Assembly: GCA_958449715.1 (NCBI GenBank)
Contig: CAUDIU010000014.1
Location: 1-28,497, forward strand
Source: an uncultured Clostridium sp.
GTDB taxonomy: Bacteria > Cyanobacteriota > Vampirovibrionia > Gastranaerophilales > Gastranaerophilaceae
Direction of reading: 5' to 3'
DNA: 28,497 nt
Shown here: piece after piece, positions 1 to 7,396 of the stretch
How the letters are laid out: each line of letters starts with the position of its first letter
Numbering within the stretch: the stretch's first letter is position 1
The notes under the pieces: generated by a model
Database searches by the model: none
What the model was told of the DNA's origin: nothing
Seen by the model: the letters and a program-made list of their open reading frames with translations, nothing else
Made by a program: the position numbers and the translations under genes

Positions 1-57
1 ATGTTCTCTGAAGAGGCTCTAAAACTTGTTTTAGAAACTTTAAAAAATACGCAATAA
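1..57 (+). CDS. C-terminal end of an unknown gene (partial)
   Basis: An open frame enters from the window start and ends at TAA 55-57, giving only about 18 residues rich in Leu, Lys and Glu, which looks like a terminal helix. The first codon happens to be ATG, but there is no room to see a ribosome binding site, so it is more likely an internal codon. The frame converges on the next gene with only ten bases between the stops. No function can be proposed. Confidence 0.4.
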   Translation: MFSEEALKLVLETLKNTQ

Positions 58-67
58 AAATAGAAAA

Positions 68-979
68 TTATTTCATAATTATTTCAGCGATAACTTCAGG
101 AAACTCATCCATTAAAATTTCTGTAAATTTTTCAGTATCCATTTGTGTAATTACAAGAGATAACAAATCATTAGGCAGTTCTGTAATCATATTTTGAATA
201 TATTCAGGTTCAATTACAGACATTGCTTTAACAACCTCTGGTTGCTGCTTTTCTCTATTCATAATTGTAGTATAAGCATGAGCATCAAATAATTGGAACC
301 ATTCTTCATGCTCTTTACCCAATGACAAAACTAACTGTTGCTTTTGTGTTGGCTGAAAAGCTTTTAGAGCATCTTGGTATTCCAAAGGATTTAATTCCCC
401 AAATTCTTTAGACAAATCAATACTATCCATATTTTCATGGGATTCTCCAGTGATTTGCTCTAAAACCTGAGCTACATATTCAGGAGGAATTGATTGCATA
501 TGTTTTAAAATTTTATTTTTATCAATATCAGTACTTGTTAAAAACTTATCAAGTTGCTCATCAGGCATTAACTGAACAATTTCTTCTTTTGAAAAAAGTT
601 CAAAAGCAGTATTAACAAGTTGCTCAGATGGCAATTCTTCTAACATTTTCATTAACTTATCTTGAGAAAAGAAAAATAACCCTTGAAGCATGTCACTTTC
701 TTCCATTTCAGGAAGAAATACCTGTAACTGTTGAGCTGTTAATTCTCGCAGAATCATATATTTATTATTTGTATCAGCTAAATCAAATAATTCCATAACA
801 AGGCTAGTATTTGAAGTTAATTCTTGAGCCAATTCAATAGCATACTGATTTCCAGATGCAGCTTCAGCCTCAATAATCTCATCAACAGACATATTTGCAT
901 ATTTTTCTTCAAATGTAACTTGACTTATATGCAAGACGTTCTGTAAATATTCCAGATTAGAATCAATAACTAAACTCAT
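68..979 (-). CDS. All-helical repeat protein, MgtE-N/FliG-like, unknown function
   Basis: This 303-residue protein is acidic, has no signal peptide or membrane segment, and is predicted to be almost entirely alpha-helical. Short helical units recur with the pattern hydrophobic-x-x-hydrophobic followed by Pro-x-Glu/Asp-x-hydrophobic, for example near residues 90-150, 160-175 and 260-300. Units such as 'LMPDEQLDKFL' and 'SIPPEYVAQVLEQI' resemble the superhelical repeats of the MgtE cytosolic N domain and FliG middle domain. No magnesium-channel membrane domain follows, so a transporter role is not supported; a scaffold or protein-interaction role is inference only. The ATG at 977-979 is preceded by AGGAGT five bases upstream, which fixes the start. 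It appears monocistronic. Confidence 0.7.
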   Translation of the reverse strand: MSLVIDSNLEYLQNVLHISQVTFEEKYANMSVDEIIEAEAASGNQYAIELAQELTSNTSLVMELFDLADTNNKYMILRELTAQQLQVFLPEMEESDMLQGLFFFSQDKLMKMLEELPSEQLVNTAFELFSKEEIVQLMPDEQLDKFLTSTDIDKNKILKHMQSIPPEYVAQVLEQITGESHENMDSIDLSKEFGELNPLEYQDALKAFQPTQKQQLVLSLGKEHEEWFQLFDAHAYTTIMNREKQQPEVVKAMSVIEPEYIQNMITELPNDLLSLVITQMDTEKFTEILMDEFPEVIAEIIMK

Positions 980-1061
980 AATACTCCTGTATATATACTA
1001 AAATATTAAACGGTACAGGATTTCAAAAACTTTAATGATTGTAACTTTTCGTAATAAAAAA

Positions 1062-1370
1062 TTAGTGAATATGTTTTGGACGTAATAGTAACATCTTTGT
1101 ATCTTCCACAGCTTTAAGCCCATGGAGAGTTTTTGCAGGCATTACAATCATTTCTCCAGCTTTCAATCTGTAAACTTTATCACCGACTGTAATATCTGCC
1201 AATCCCTCTATAATTTGAGCTACTTCATCTTTTTCATCACAATGCAGACTTCTTTCTACTCCGGCTTTAAATGAGAGCAGAGTTAAAGAACTCTGCTCAT
1301 TATCAAATACAAGTTTTTTATTAATTTTATCCAAATATTCAATATCTTTTAAACTAATTATTTCGCTCAT
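1062..1370 (-). CDS. Small single-domain cupin protein
   Basis: This 102-residue protein is about the size of a bare cupin barrel. The first cupin motif is at residues 37-55, with His43, Asp45 and Glu49 as possible metal ligands in place of the usual HxH...E. The second motif, 'MPAKTLHGL', supplies His83. Family members bind a divalent metal and act as small enzymes, sensors or stress proteins; the substrate cannot be read here. Its ATG overlaps the stop of hcp (ATGA at 1367-1370), so the two are translationally coupled and transcribed together. The coupling suggests a role tied to hybrid-cluster protein, such as nitrosative or oxidative stress, but that is inference. Confidence 0.8.
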   Translation of the reverse strand: MSEIISLKDIEYLDKINKKLVFDNEQSSLTLLSFKAGVERSLHCDEKDEVAQIIEGLADITVGDKVYRLKAGEMIVMPAKTLHGLKAVEDTKMLLLRPKHIH

Positions 1371-2902
1371 CTGTTCAAAATTTCCTTAAGATCTTCTTCA
1401 GGTGTTGTAACAGGTTTTATTTTATACTTATCAACTAAGATATTCAAGACATTTGGTGACACAAATGCAGGTAATGTAGGACCGAGTTTTATATTTTCAA
1501 TGCCCAAATATAAAAGTGTTAATAAAATACAAACTGCTTTTTGCTCATACCAAGAAAGGACTAACGATAATGGTAACTCATTTACCGAACAATTGAAAGC
1601 TTTAGATAAGTCTACTGCAACTTTTATCGCAGAATAAGCATCGTTACACTGTCCCATATCCAATAATCTAGGAATACCATTTATTTCACCTAAATCCAAA
1701 TCATTAAATCTGTATTTTCCGCACGCTAAAGTCAGGATAATAGAATTTTTTGGAGCTTGTTTTACAAAATCAGTATAATAATTTCTTCCGGGTCTTGCAC
1801 CGTCACATCCCCCTACCAAGAAAATATGTTTTATATCACCTGATTTTACAGCTTCTATAACTTTATCAGCTACAGATAGAACTGTTCCATGACCAAATCC
1901 TACAGTTAAAGTATCACCGCCATTTATGCCTGTCATTTTTTTATCTTCTTTATACCCACCAAGTTCAATCGCTTTTTCTATTACAGGAGTAAAATCTTTA
2001 TCTTCTCCAATATGTACCATATCAGGATATTCTACAACTGAGGTTGTAAATACTCTATCTTTGTAACTGTCTTTCACAGGCATAATACAATTTGTTGTAA
2101 ATAAAATAGCGGCAGGGACATTATCAAATTCTTTCTGCTGGTTTTGCCAAGCTGTACCGAAATTACCTTTTAAATGAGGATATTTATTTAATTCAGGATA
2201 AGCATGGCAAGGTAACATTTCTCCATGTGTATAAATATTTACACCCTTATCTTTTGTCTGTTCAAGAAGCAAGCTCAAATCTCGCAAATCGTGACCTGTT
2301 ACAATAATAAAAGGGCCTTTTTCAATATTTGTTGTAACTTTTCTAGGTGCAGGAGTTCCGTAAGTTTCAGTATTTGCCTTATCTAAAAGCTCCATACATT
2401 TTAAATTTATTTCACCTGTTTTCAAAACTAAATTTAAAAGTTCATCTGCTGATAAATCTTTTGAAATTTCATGTAATGCTTCATAAAAAAAATTGTCAAC
2501 ATCAACATCTTTATAGCCTAAAACTCTAGCATGATGTGCATAAGCTGCCATACCTTTTAATCCGAATAATATCAATGATTTTAAACTTCTAATATCCTCA
2601 TTACAATCCCAAACAGCTTTTATATCAAATTTTGAATCACAATGAATATTTTTTTGAACTTTTTCAATAAATTCTTTAATAGATTTATCATCAAAATTTA
2701 CATTTGTGATTGTTGTGAACAATCCATCAATTAAAAGTTCGGTATTTATATCATTTTTTTCTGCACAATTTGCAAGCTCGATTAATTTGCTTGTAAGCTC
2801 ATCTTGCAAATTTGATGTATCAGCTTTTTTACCGCACACACCTTGTACTGTACAACCTTTCCCCTGAGCAGTTTGCTCACATTGAAAACAAAACATGTTC
2901 AT
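1367..2902 (-). CDS. hcp: Hybrid-cluster protein (hydroxylamine/nitric oxide reductase)
   Basis: Hcp is a cytoplasmic iron-sulfur protein that reduces hydroxylamine to ammonia in vitro; in E. coli it acts as an NO reductase protecting against nitrosative stress. The 511-residue product has N-terminal Cys5, Cys8, Cys17 and Cys23 in the CX2CX8CX5C spacing typical of anaerobes whose first cluster is [4Fe-4S]. All hybrid-cluster ligands are present: His204, Glu228, Cys272, Cys366 (the persulfide cysteine), Cys394, Cys419 and Glu453. Their spacing matches the Desulfovibrio protein almost residue for residue. ATG 2900-2902 follows AGGAG. No hcr reductase gene is adjacent, so the electron donor must be elsewhere. 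It is coupled to the downstream cupin gene. Confidence 0.97.
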   Translation of the reverse strand: MNMFCFQCEQTAQGKGCTVQGVCGKKADTSNLQDELTSKLIELANCAEKNDINTELLIDGLFTTITNVNFDDKSIKEFIEKVQKNIHCDSKFDIKAVWDCNEDIRSLKSLILFGLKGMAAYAHHARVLGYKDVDVDNFFYEALHEISKDLSADELLNLVLKTGEINLKCMELLDKANTETYGTPAPRKVTTNIEKGPFIIVTGHDLRDLSLLLEQTKDKGVNIYTHGEMLPCHAYPELNKYPHLKGNFGTAWQNQQKEFDNVPAAILFTTNCIMPVKDSYKDRVFTTSVVEYPDMVHIGEDKDFTPVIEKAIELGGYKEDKKMTGINGGDTLTVGFGHGTVLSVADKVIEAVKSGDIKHIFLVGGCDGARPGRNYYTDFVKQAPKNSIILTLACGKYRFNDLDLGEINGIPRLLDMGQCNDAYSAIKVAVDLSKAFNCSVNELPLSLVLSWYEQKAVCILLTLLYLGIENIKLGPTLPAFVSPNVLNILVDKYKIKPVTTPEEDLKEILNR

Positions 2903-2950
2903 AATTTTCTCCTATAAATTTTAAATTAATAACTCAATCAAAATAACTAA

Positions 2951-2971
2951 TATTTATAATAGCTATAAATA
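2951..2971. promoter_or_regulatory. 8-bp inverted repeat in the hcp upstream region
   Basis: TATTTATA and TATAAATA form a perfect inverted repeat around a 5-base spacer, about 50 bases upstream of hcp and inside the divergent hcp/NDK-like gap. On the minus strand it overlaps a possible -10 (TATAAA, 2958-2953), placing it where a repressor would act. The arms are pure A/T, so chance is a real alternative. It does not match the FNR or CRP consensus. Confidence 0.3.
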
Positions 2972-3097
2972 GATCGATTAACTTTATTAAATTAGGTAAT
3001 CTTAATGGATAAATTTATATATCTAATTTTTTTATTATTTTAATAAGTTATAAAATTCAAACGCAAAAAAATTTTTTTTGAGTATTATATAAATACT

Positions 3098-3538
3098 ATG
3101 ATAACTTTACTTTCTAACTACGGAATTTATAACAATTATACCCCATCTTTTCAGGCTTACGAAAAAACTTTTATGATGTTGAAACCTGATTCTTTTAAAA
3201 GAAACCTTGACAAAACCATAATGCAAAAAATTTCCGAAAATGATTTGGAAATTATACAACAATGGGAAGGTATAGCTCCAAGAAAAAAATTAGAAGGAAA
3301 TTACTCGCAATATAAAAATAAATCATTTTTTAAAGAATGGATTGACTTTTTACAATCAGGAAAAATCCGAGCATTATTAGTTGGTGGTGAAGACGCTATC
3401 AGTAAAATTAATTCTCTAAAAAAATCTATCCGCAATGAATTTGCACCTGGAGAAAGACGTTTCAATTTAGTTCATTCTTCAGACGATGTTAACTCTGCAA
3501 AAAAAGAAATTACTAATTTCTTTGATATTGAAGTATAA
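3098..3538 (+). CDS. Divergent nucleoside diphosphate kinase-like protein
   Basis: The 146-residue product has the NDK fold signatures: 'TFMMLKPDSFKR' (residues 24-35, with the KPD lysine at 29) near the start and 'NLVHSSDDVNSAKKEI' (123-138) at the end. His126 occupies the phospho-histidine position. NDK moves the gamma-phosphate from NTP to NDP through that histidine. The protein departs from the family: the segment between the central strand and the active site is shortened, the 'YxxH' motif reads 'YSQY', and about 20 extra N-terminal residues containing 'PSFQA' precede the first strand. No Shine-Dalgarno sequence is visible before ATG 3098. An inverted repeat (AGTATT/AATACT, 3081-3097) abuts the start. 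Whether it is a true NDK or a specialised relative is uncertain. Confidence 0.75.
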   Translation: MITLLSNYGIYNNYTPSFQAYEKTFMMLKPDSFKRNLDKTIMQKISENDLEIIQQWEGIAPRKKLEGNYSQYKNKSFFKEWIDFLQSGKIRALLVGGEDAISKINSLKKSIRNEFAPGERRFNLVHSSDDVNSAKKEITNFFDIEV

Positions 3539-3556
3539 ATAGAAAAATAATTATAT

Positions 3557-5935
3557 TTATATAAATAAATTGGAATTTGAATTACTGCTTTCAGCTATAT
3601 ATTTTGCCACTCCTCCGATTTCTATACCGTCAATAAGTTCTTCTTTTTTAATACCCATGACATCCATACTCATCTGACAAGCAATAAATTTAACTCCATT
3701 TGCTTGAGCTTGAGTGATAAGTTCTTTTAGAGTTGAAATATTTTTATTTTTCATAACCCATTTCATCATCATAGAACCAACACCACCCATATTCATTTTT
3801 GAAAGAGTCAATTTGTCAGCACCTTTTGGCATCATAAATCCGAACATTTTATCAATTAATGATTTTTTCACAGTTACATTATCTTTTCTCAAAATATTTA
3901 ACCCCCAGAAAGTGAAAAATAATGTAACATCATGCCCGCTTGCTTTTGCACCATTAGCAATAATAAAAGCAGCAAGAGCTTTATCCAAATCATTTGAAAA
4001 AACAACTATTGTTTGAGCTTTTTTAGCTTGGATTTGATTATTTTGGTTTTGTGCAAATGCTTGACCTTTTTGAATTGTTGCAATAATTTTTTTATCTTTG
4101 TTATCTAAATTAAGCAAAGTGTTATTTGTTGAATTACACCAAGCCTCAACATCTGCATAAAATCCCTTATCTGTTGATGTAATTTCCAAAACTTCACCCT
4201 CTTGAATATTTGAGATATTTTCCGCTAACTTCATAATCGGCCCCGGACAAGAAAGCCCGCAAGCATCAACTTTCAAAACATTTTCACTTGATTTTGCAAG
4301 AGCCTGTGCATTAATCTTTTTTGTAACTTTGCTCTCTTTATCTCTTTGAATTTCTTTATAAAGCTTCATGCCTGCCATCAAAGAATACACGTTATTAAAT
4401 CCTTTTTGGATTAAAATTCTTGATGCAAGATAACTTGTATATCCAGAATCACAGACTAAAATAACTTTCTTATCAGTAGGAATATCACCTGTTCTATCTC
4501 TTAATTGAGCAAGCGGAATATTTACAGCACCTTCAATAGTTTTTGTATTGTAACTTGCAGGAATTCTGACATCTACGACAAACGAACCTTCAATATCTTC
4601 ATAATACGCAGGTTTTACAAAACCTCTCAAAACGTTATCAGCACACATTCCTAAAATATTCACAGGATCTTTTGCAGATGAATAAGGCGGAGCATAGCAT
4701 AATTCACTATCTAATAAATCTTGAACATTACCACCATTTCGCATTACAGAAGATATTACATCGATCCTTTTTTCAACACCTTCTTGTCCTACAGCCTGCG
4801 CACCAAGAATTTTCCCTTCGTTATTGAATAACAACTTGTAAAAAGTAGATGTCGCATCAGGATAATACCCTGCATGAGAATTTCCAAAAGTTAAAATTTT
4901 CCAATAAGAAATACCCTCTCTTTTTAAAAGTTTTTCATTATAACCTACAGCAGCTACCGTATAGTCAAATACTTTCAAAACAGATGTCCCCTGAGATTTT
5001 TTATATGAAGAATTTATCCCGTAAATATTATCTGCAATAATTCTTCCTTGTCTGTTTGCAGGTCCTGCTAAAGGAATAAGTACATCTTCTCCTGTCACAA
5101 AACTTTTAACTTCAACACTGTCACCGCCTGCAAAAATATCCGGATCAGATGTCTGCATACTATCATTTACTTTAATTCCTCGATTAACTTCTAATCCCGC
5201 TTTTTGAGCTAAAGATATTTCAGGTCTTACTCCGATTGATAAAATTACAATGTCAGAAGAAATTTTTCTACCAGATGTTAATTCAATTACATTATCACTA
5301 AAGCTTTTAACTCCATCTGACAAAATTAATTCCACACCATTCGCTCTCATCTCATTTTGAGCAAAACATGCAACTTCATAGTCAACCGGAGCTAAAATTT
5401 GGTCTGACAACTCAACAAGTTTTGTATCAATCCCAAGGTGAGCGAAATTTTCAGCCATTTCAACTCCGATAAATCCGCCACCTACAACTACTGCACTATT
5501 TATATCATTTTTAGCAACATAATCTTTAATTTTATCAGCATCAGCTAAAGTTCTGACAGTAAAAATGTTTTTATTATCAATCCCTTCTAAATTAGGTCTT
5601 ATAGGATTTGCACCTTGAGCTAAAACTAATTTGTCGTAATAAAATTTTTCATTATTTTGAGTAAGAACATATTTTTCATCTCTGTTGATTTCAACCACTT
5701 CACAGTTCAATTGAACATCGATATTAAACATATTTTTAAAACGTTCAGGGTTTGAAACAAGAATTTTTTCTCTATCCGCAATTACATCTGAACAATAATA
5801 AGGAAGTCCGCAATTTGCGATTGAAACCTCATTCGTACGTTCTAAAATTGTAATTTCACAATTTTCATCTAATCTTCTTAATCTTGTTGCACAGCTTGCT
5901 CCGCATGCACCACCGCCTATTATAATTACGTTCAT
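3557..5935 (-). CDS. FAD disulfide reductase-rhodanese-TusA-DsrE fusion (CoA-disulfide/sulfur reductase type)
   Basis: The 792-residue protein has four sulfur-handling domains in a row. Residues 1-445 are an FAD/NAD(P) oxidoreductase of the CoA-disulfide reductase/NADH oxidase type (GGGACG near residue 7, second GGG near 152), with the redox cysteine at 42 in 'NCGLPYY'. Residues 450-535 are a rhodanese domain with Cys495 in 'VLVCDSGYTS'-like context. Residues 553-625 are a TusA domain with the sulfur-carrier Cys563 in CPGP. Residues 640-785 are a DsrE2-type domain with Cys753 in 'CQMSMDVMG'. Every expected cysteine is kept, so persulfide could pass along the chain. The likely role is NAD(P)H-dependent reduction or relay of CoA-persulfide, polysulfide or sulfane sulfur in the cytoplasm. 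The gene is divergent from an ArsR-family regulator. AGAGG precedes the ATG. Confidence 0.93.
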   Translation of the reverse strand: MNVIIIGGGACGASCATRLRRLDENCEITILERTNEVSIANCGLPYYCSDVIADREKILVSNPERFKNMFNIDVQLNCEVVEINRDEKYVLTQNNEKFYYDKLVLAQGANPIRPNLEGIDNKNIFTVRTLADADKIKDYVAKNDINSAVVVGGGFIGVEMAENFAHLGIDTKLVELSDQILAPVDYEVACFAQNEMRANGVELILSDGVKSFSDNVIELTSGRKISSDIVILSIGVRPEISLAQKAGLEVNRGIKVNDSMQTSDPDIFAGGDSVEVKSFVTGEDVLIPLAGPANRQGRIIADNIYGINSSYKKSQGTSVLKVFDYTVAAVGYNEKLLKREGISYWKILTFGNSHAGYYPDATSTFYKLLFNNEGKILGAQAVGQEGVEKRIDVISSVMRNGGNVQDLLDSELCYAPPYSSAKDPVNILGMCADNVLRGFVKPAYYEDIEGSFVVDVRIPASYNTKTIEGAVNIPLAQLRDRTGDIPTDKKVILVCDSGYTSYLASRILIQKGFNNVYSLMAGMKLYKEIQRDKESKVTKKINAQALAKSSENVLKVDACGLSCPGPIMKLAENISNIQEGEVLEITSTDKGFYADVEAWCNSTNNTLLNLDNKDKKIIATIQKGQAFAQNQNNQIQAKKAQTIVVFSNDLDKALAAFIIANGAKASGHDVTLFFTFWGLNILRKDNVTVKKSLIDKMFGFMMPKGADKLTLSKMNMGGVGSMMMKWVMKNKNISTLKELITQAQANGVKFIACQMSMDVMGIKKEELIDGIEIGGVAKYIAESSNSNSNLFI

Positions 5936-6004
5936 TCAAACCTCTTTCAAGTTTTTATATATTCGTATATTCATATATTTATATTATCAAATTATTTACC
6001 ATTC

Positions 6005-6054
6005 GTCAATAGATTATTTGACAATATTCGCATATTGTAATATTCTCATAATAT
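6005..6054 (+). promoter_or_regulatory. Probable leaderless promoter and operator of the ArsR-family gene
   Basis: TTGACA (6018-6023) and TATTCT (6041-6046) are separated by 17 bases, so transcription should begin about 6053, which is the A of the start codon. No Shine-Dalgarno sequence precedes that ATG. A 16-base palindrome with arms CAATAT/ATATTG (6022-6037) fills the promoter spacer, and ATATT/AATAT (6040-6054) covers the -10 and start. GTCAA/TTGAC (6005-6009, 6018-6022) is a further dyad. This is where an autorepressing ArsR dimer would bind. The neighbouring stretch 5958-5989 repeats TATATTCR-like octamers near the divergent gene. Confidence 0.5.
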
Positions 6055-6331
6055 GAAAAACGAAAATATAGATATAGATGAATACACAGCAATCTTTAAA
6101 GCACTTGCACATCCAACAAGGTTAACTATTGCATATAATTTAATGGCACAACCTGAATGCAATGTGAGTAAAATGTGTGAATGTTTACAAATTCCCCAAC
6201 CAACAGTTTCACAACACTTGACCATACTGAAAAATGCAAACGTAATTTCAGGTCATCGTCATGCAAACCAAATATGTTACAAGGTTGAAAATCCAAAAGT
6301 TATAAAGATTTTAAAACAACTTGAACAATAA
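6053..6331 (+). CDS. ArsR/SmtB-family transcriptional regulator, cysteine-rich
   Basis: This 92-residue winged-helix repressor is of standard length for the family. The conserved 'ALAHPTRLTI' stretch lies at residues 17-26 and the recognition helix at about 48-62 ('PQPTVSQHLTILKNAN'). Cysteines sit at 36, 42, 44 and 75. Cys36, Cys42 and Cys44 lie around the helix that carries thiol or metal-binding residues in ArsR itself, although the classic CVC pair is not present. The gene is divergent from the four-domain sulfur-carrier oxidoreductase and shares its promoter region. A sulfane-sulfur/persulfide or metalloid sensor is therefore reasonable, as inference. It has a possible leaderless start. 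Confidence 0.88.
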   Translation: MKNENIDIDEYTAIFKALAHPTRLTIAYNLMAQPECNVSKMCECLQIPQPTVSQHLTILKNANVISGHRHANQICYKVENPKVIKILKQLEQ

Positions 6332-6339
6332 ATAAATAT

Positions 6340-6750
6340 TTAAAATTTACTAGCAAGTTTTATTAAAATTCTTTTGAATGTTTTTTGTATTGGTTTCACA
6401 TAATTTAATACAATACTTTCATTGTTAATTAAAAGTTTTCTTGCTTTACCTGTTTTAGGATAGAGTTTATTGAATGTTTGCCTATAAGCCATATCCGCAT
6501 TTTGAACACTTTTTGAAGATTCATATAATTCAAATAAATTTCTTGTGAAAAAATCAGGATAGTTATTTGTCCTGTATTTTTTTCTTGCTAATAGTGCAAC
6601 AGTTGGTTGGTTTTTGCAATCAATCAAATGATTAACTGCTTGCTCACAATCGGAAGCATCAGGATGAAATTTTGTGTCTAAACTCGCATTATTCCAAAAT
6701 GCATTATTTCGAATTGATTCATACCTACATCCTCCTTCTATTATTTCCAT
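6340..6750 (-). CDS. Small protein of unknown function
   Basis: I do not recognise this 136-residue protein. It has no signal peptide or membrane segment, carries Cys8, Cys35 and Cys45, and ends in a strongly basic tail from about residue 118. The central part reads like mixed helices rich in Asn, Tyr and Phe. GGAGT lies seven bases before ATG 6750. A second, stronger AGGAGG lies inside the first codons (about 6730-6735), but no in-frame ATG follows it at a useful distance. It converges on the ArsR-family gene with eight bases between stops and is monocistronic. Confidence 0.6.
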   Translation of the reverse strand: MEIIEGGCRYESIRNNAFWNNASLDTKFHPDASDCEQAVNHLIDCKNQPTVALLARKKYRTNNYPDFFTRNLFELYESSKSVQNADMAYRQTFNKLYPKTGKARKLLINNESIVLNYVKPIQKTFKRILIKLASKF

Positions 6751-6849
6751 TTTATACTCCTTTTTTTACATTCATACCAAATTAAAATCAGTAAATAATA
6801 TTTTTTGCTAGAGATATTTTTTTCCTGAGATAAACAAATAAATTTTTTG

Positions 6850-6881
6850 CTTGACTGAGAGCGACTATCAAGTAGTAAGAT
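6850..6881 (+). promoter_or_regulatory. Probable MerR-family-controlled promoter of the flavodoxin-Tat-lar operon
   Basis: TTGACT (6851-6856) and TAAGAT (6876-6881) are separated by 19 bases, the long spacer typical of promoters that MerR-family activators twist into register. An inverted repeat CTTGA/TCAAG (6850-6854 and 6868-6872) overlies the -35 and spacer. The whole resembles the operators described for AdhR-type MerR proteins, which often control aldo/keto reductase and flavodoxin genes. No merR gene is in the window. Transcription would begin about 6888, before AAGGAGG at 6898-6904. Confidence 0.55.
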
Positions 6882-6909
6882 AAAATTATTAATTTAAAAG
6901 GAGGCAAAT

Positions 6910-7383
6910 ATGTCAGATAAAAAAATTTTAATTGCATACTATTCTCACTCAGGCAACACAAAAGAAGCCGCAGAAAAAATTCAAACTATTACAGATGGAG
7001 ATATATTTGAAATCCAACCCGTAAATAAATATTCAAACAACTACAATGAAGTTGTAAATCAGGCAAAAATTGAAAAACAAAACGATACAAGACCTGAACT
7101 TATCAACAACGGTGATATACAAAATTATGATATAATCTTTGTAGGCACACCAGTTTGGTGGTACACTATGGCATCGCCTGTCAAAACTTTTTTAGCATCT
7201 CATAATTGGGATAACAAAGTTATAGTACCATTTTGTACCCATGGCGGAGGCGGAGCTTCCAACACTTACAGAGATATCCAAAAATTTGCGCAAAATGCAA
7301 AAGTTCTTAACGGATACACATCTTATGAAAACTCTGCTAAAATAGAAGACATTAAGACTTGGATTAATAATTTAAATTTATAA
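6910..7383 (+). CDS. Flavodoxin
   Basis: This 157-residue cytoplasmic FMN protein is of short-chain flavodoxin length. The phosphate-binding loop is 'SHSGNT' (residues 12-17). 'GTPVWWYTMASPVKTFL' (about 78-94) supplies the aromatic loop that stacks on the flavin, and 'THGGGG' (about 110-115) forms the second flavin loop. Flavodoxins carry single electrons between low-potential iron-sulfur enzymes and reductases. It is the first gene of a nine-gene operon, with a strong AAGGAGG, and the next gene starts 13 bases after its stop. A role as the cytoplasmic electron carrier for the reductase module that follows is inference. Confidence 0.93.
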   Translation: MSDKKILIAYYSHSGNTKEAAEKIQTITDGDIFEIQPVNKYSNNYNEVVNQAKIEKQNDTRPELINNGDIQNYDIIFVGTPVWWYTMASPVKTFLASHNWDNKVIVPFCTHGGGGASNTYRDIQKFAQNAKVLNGYTSYENSAKIEDIKTWINNLNL

Positions 7384-7396
7384 GAGAGGAAAACAC

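Noticed and set aside
2976..3001. An FNR/CRP-type activator site upstream of hcp
   Set aside because: The arms (GATTAAC/GGTAATC) are imperfect and 12 bases apart, too wide for that family, and the half-sites do not match TTGAT or TGTGA.
3554..3567. A 14-base palindrome between two converging genes as a terminator
   Set aside because: It is made only of A and T, overlaps a stop codon, and would make a very weak hairpin without a loop.
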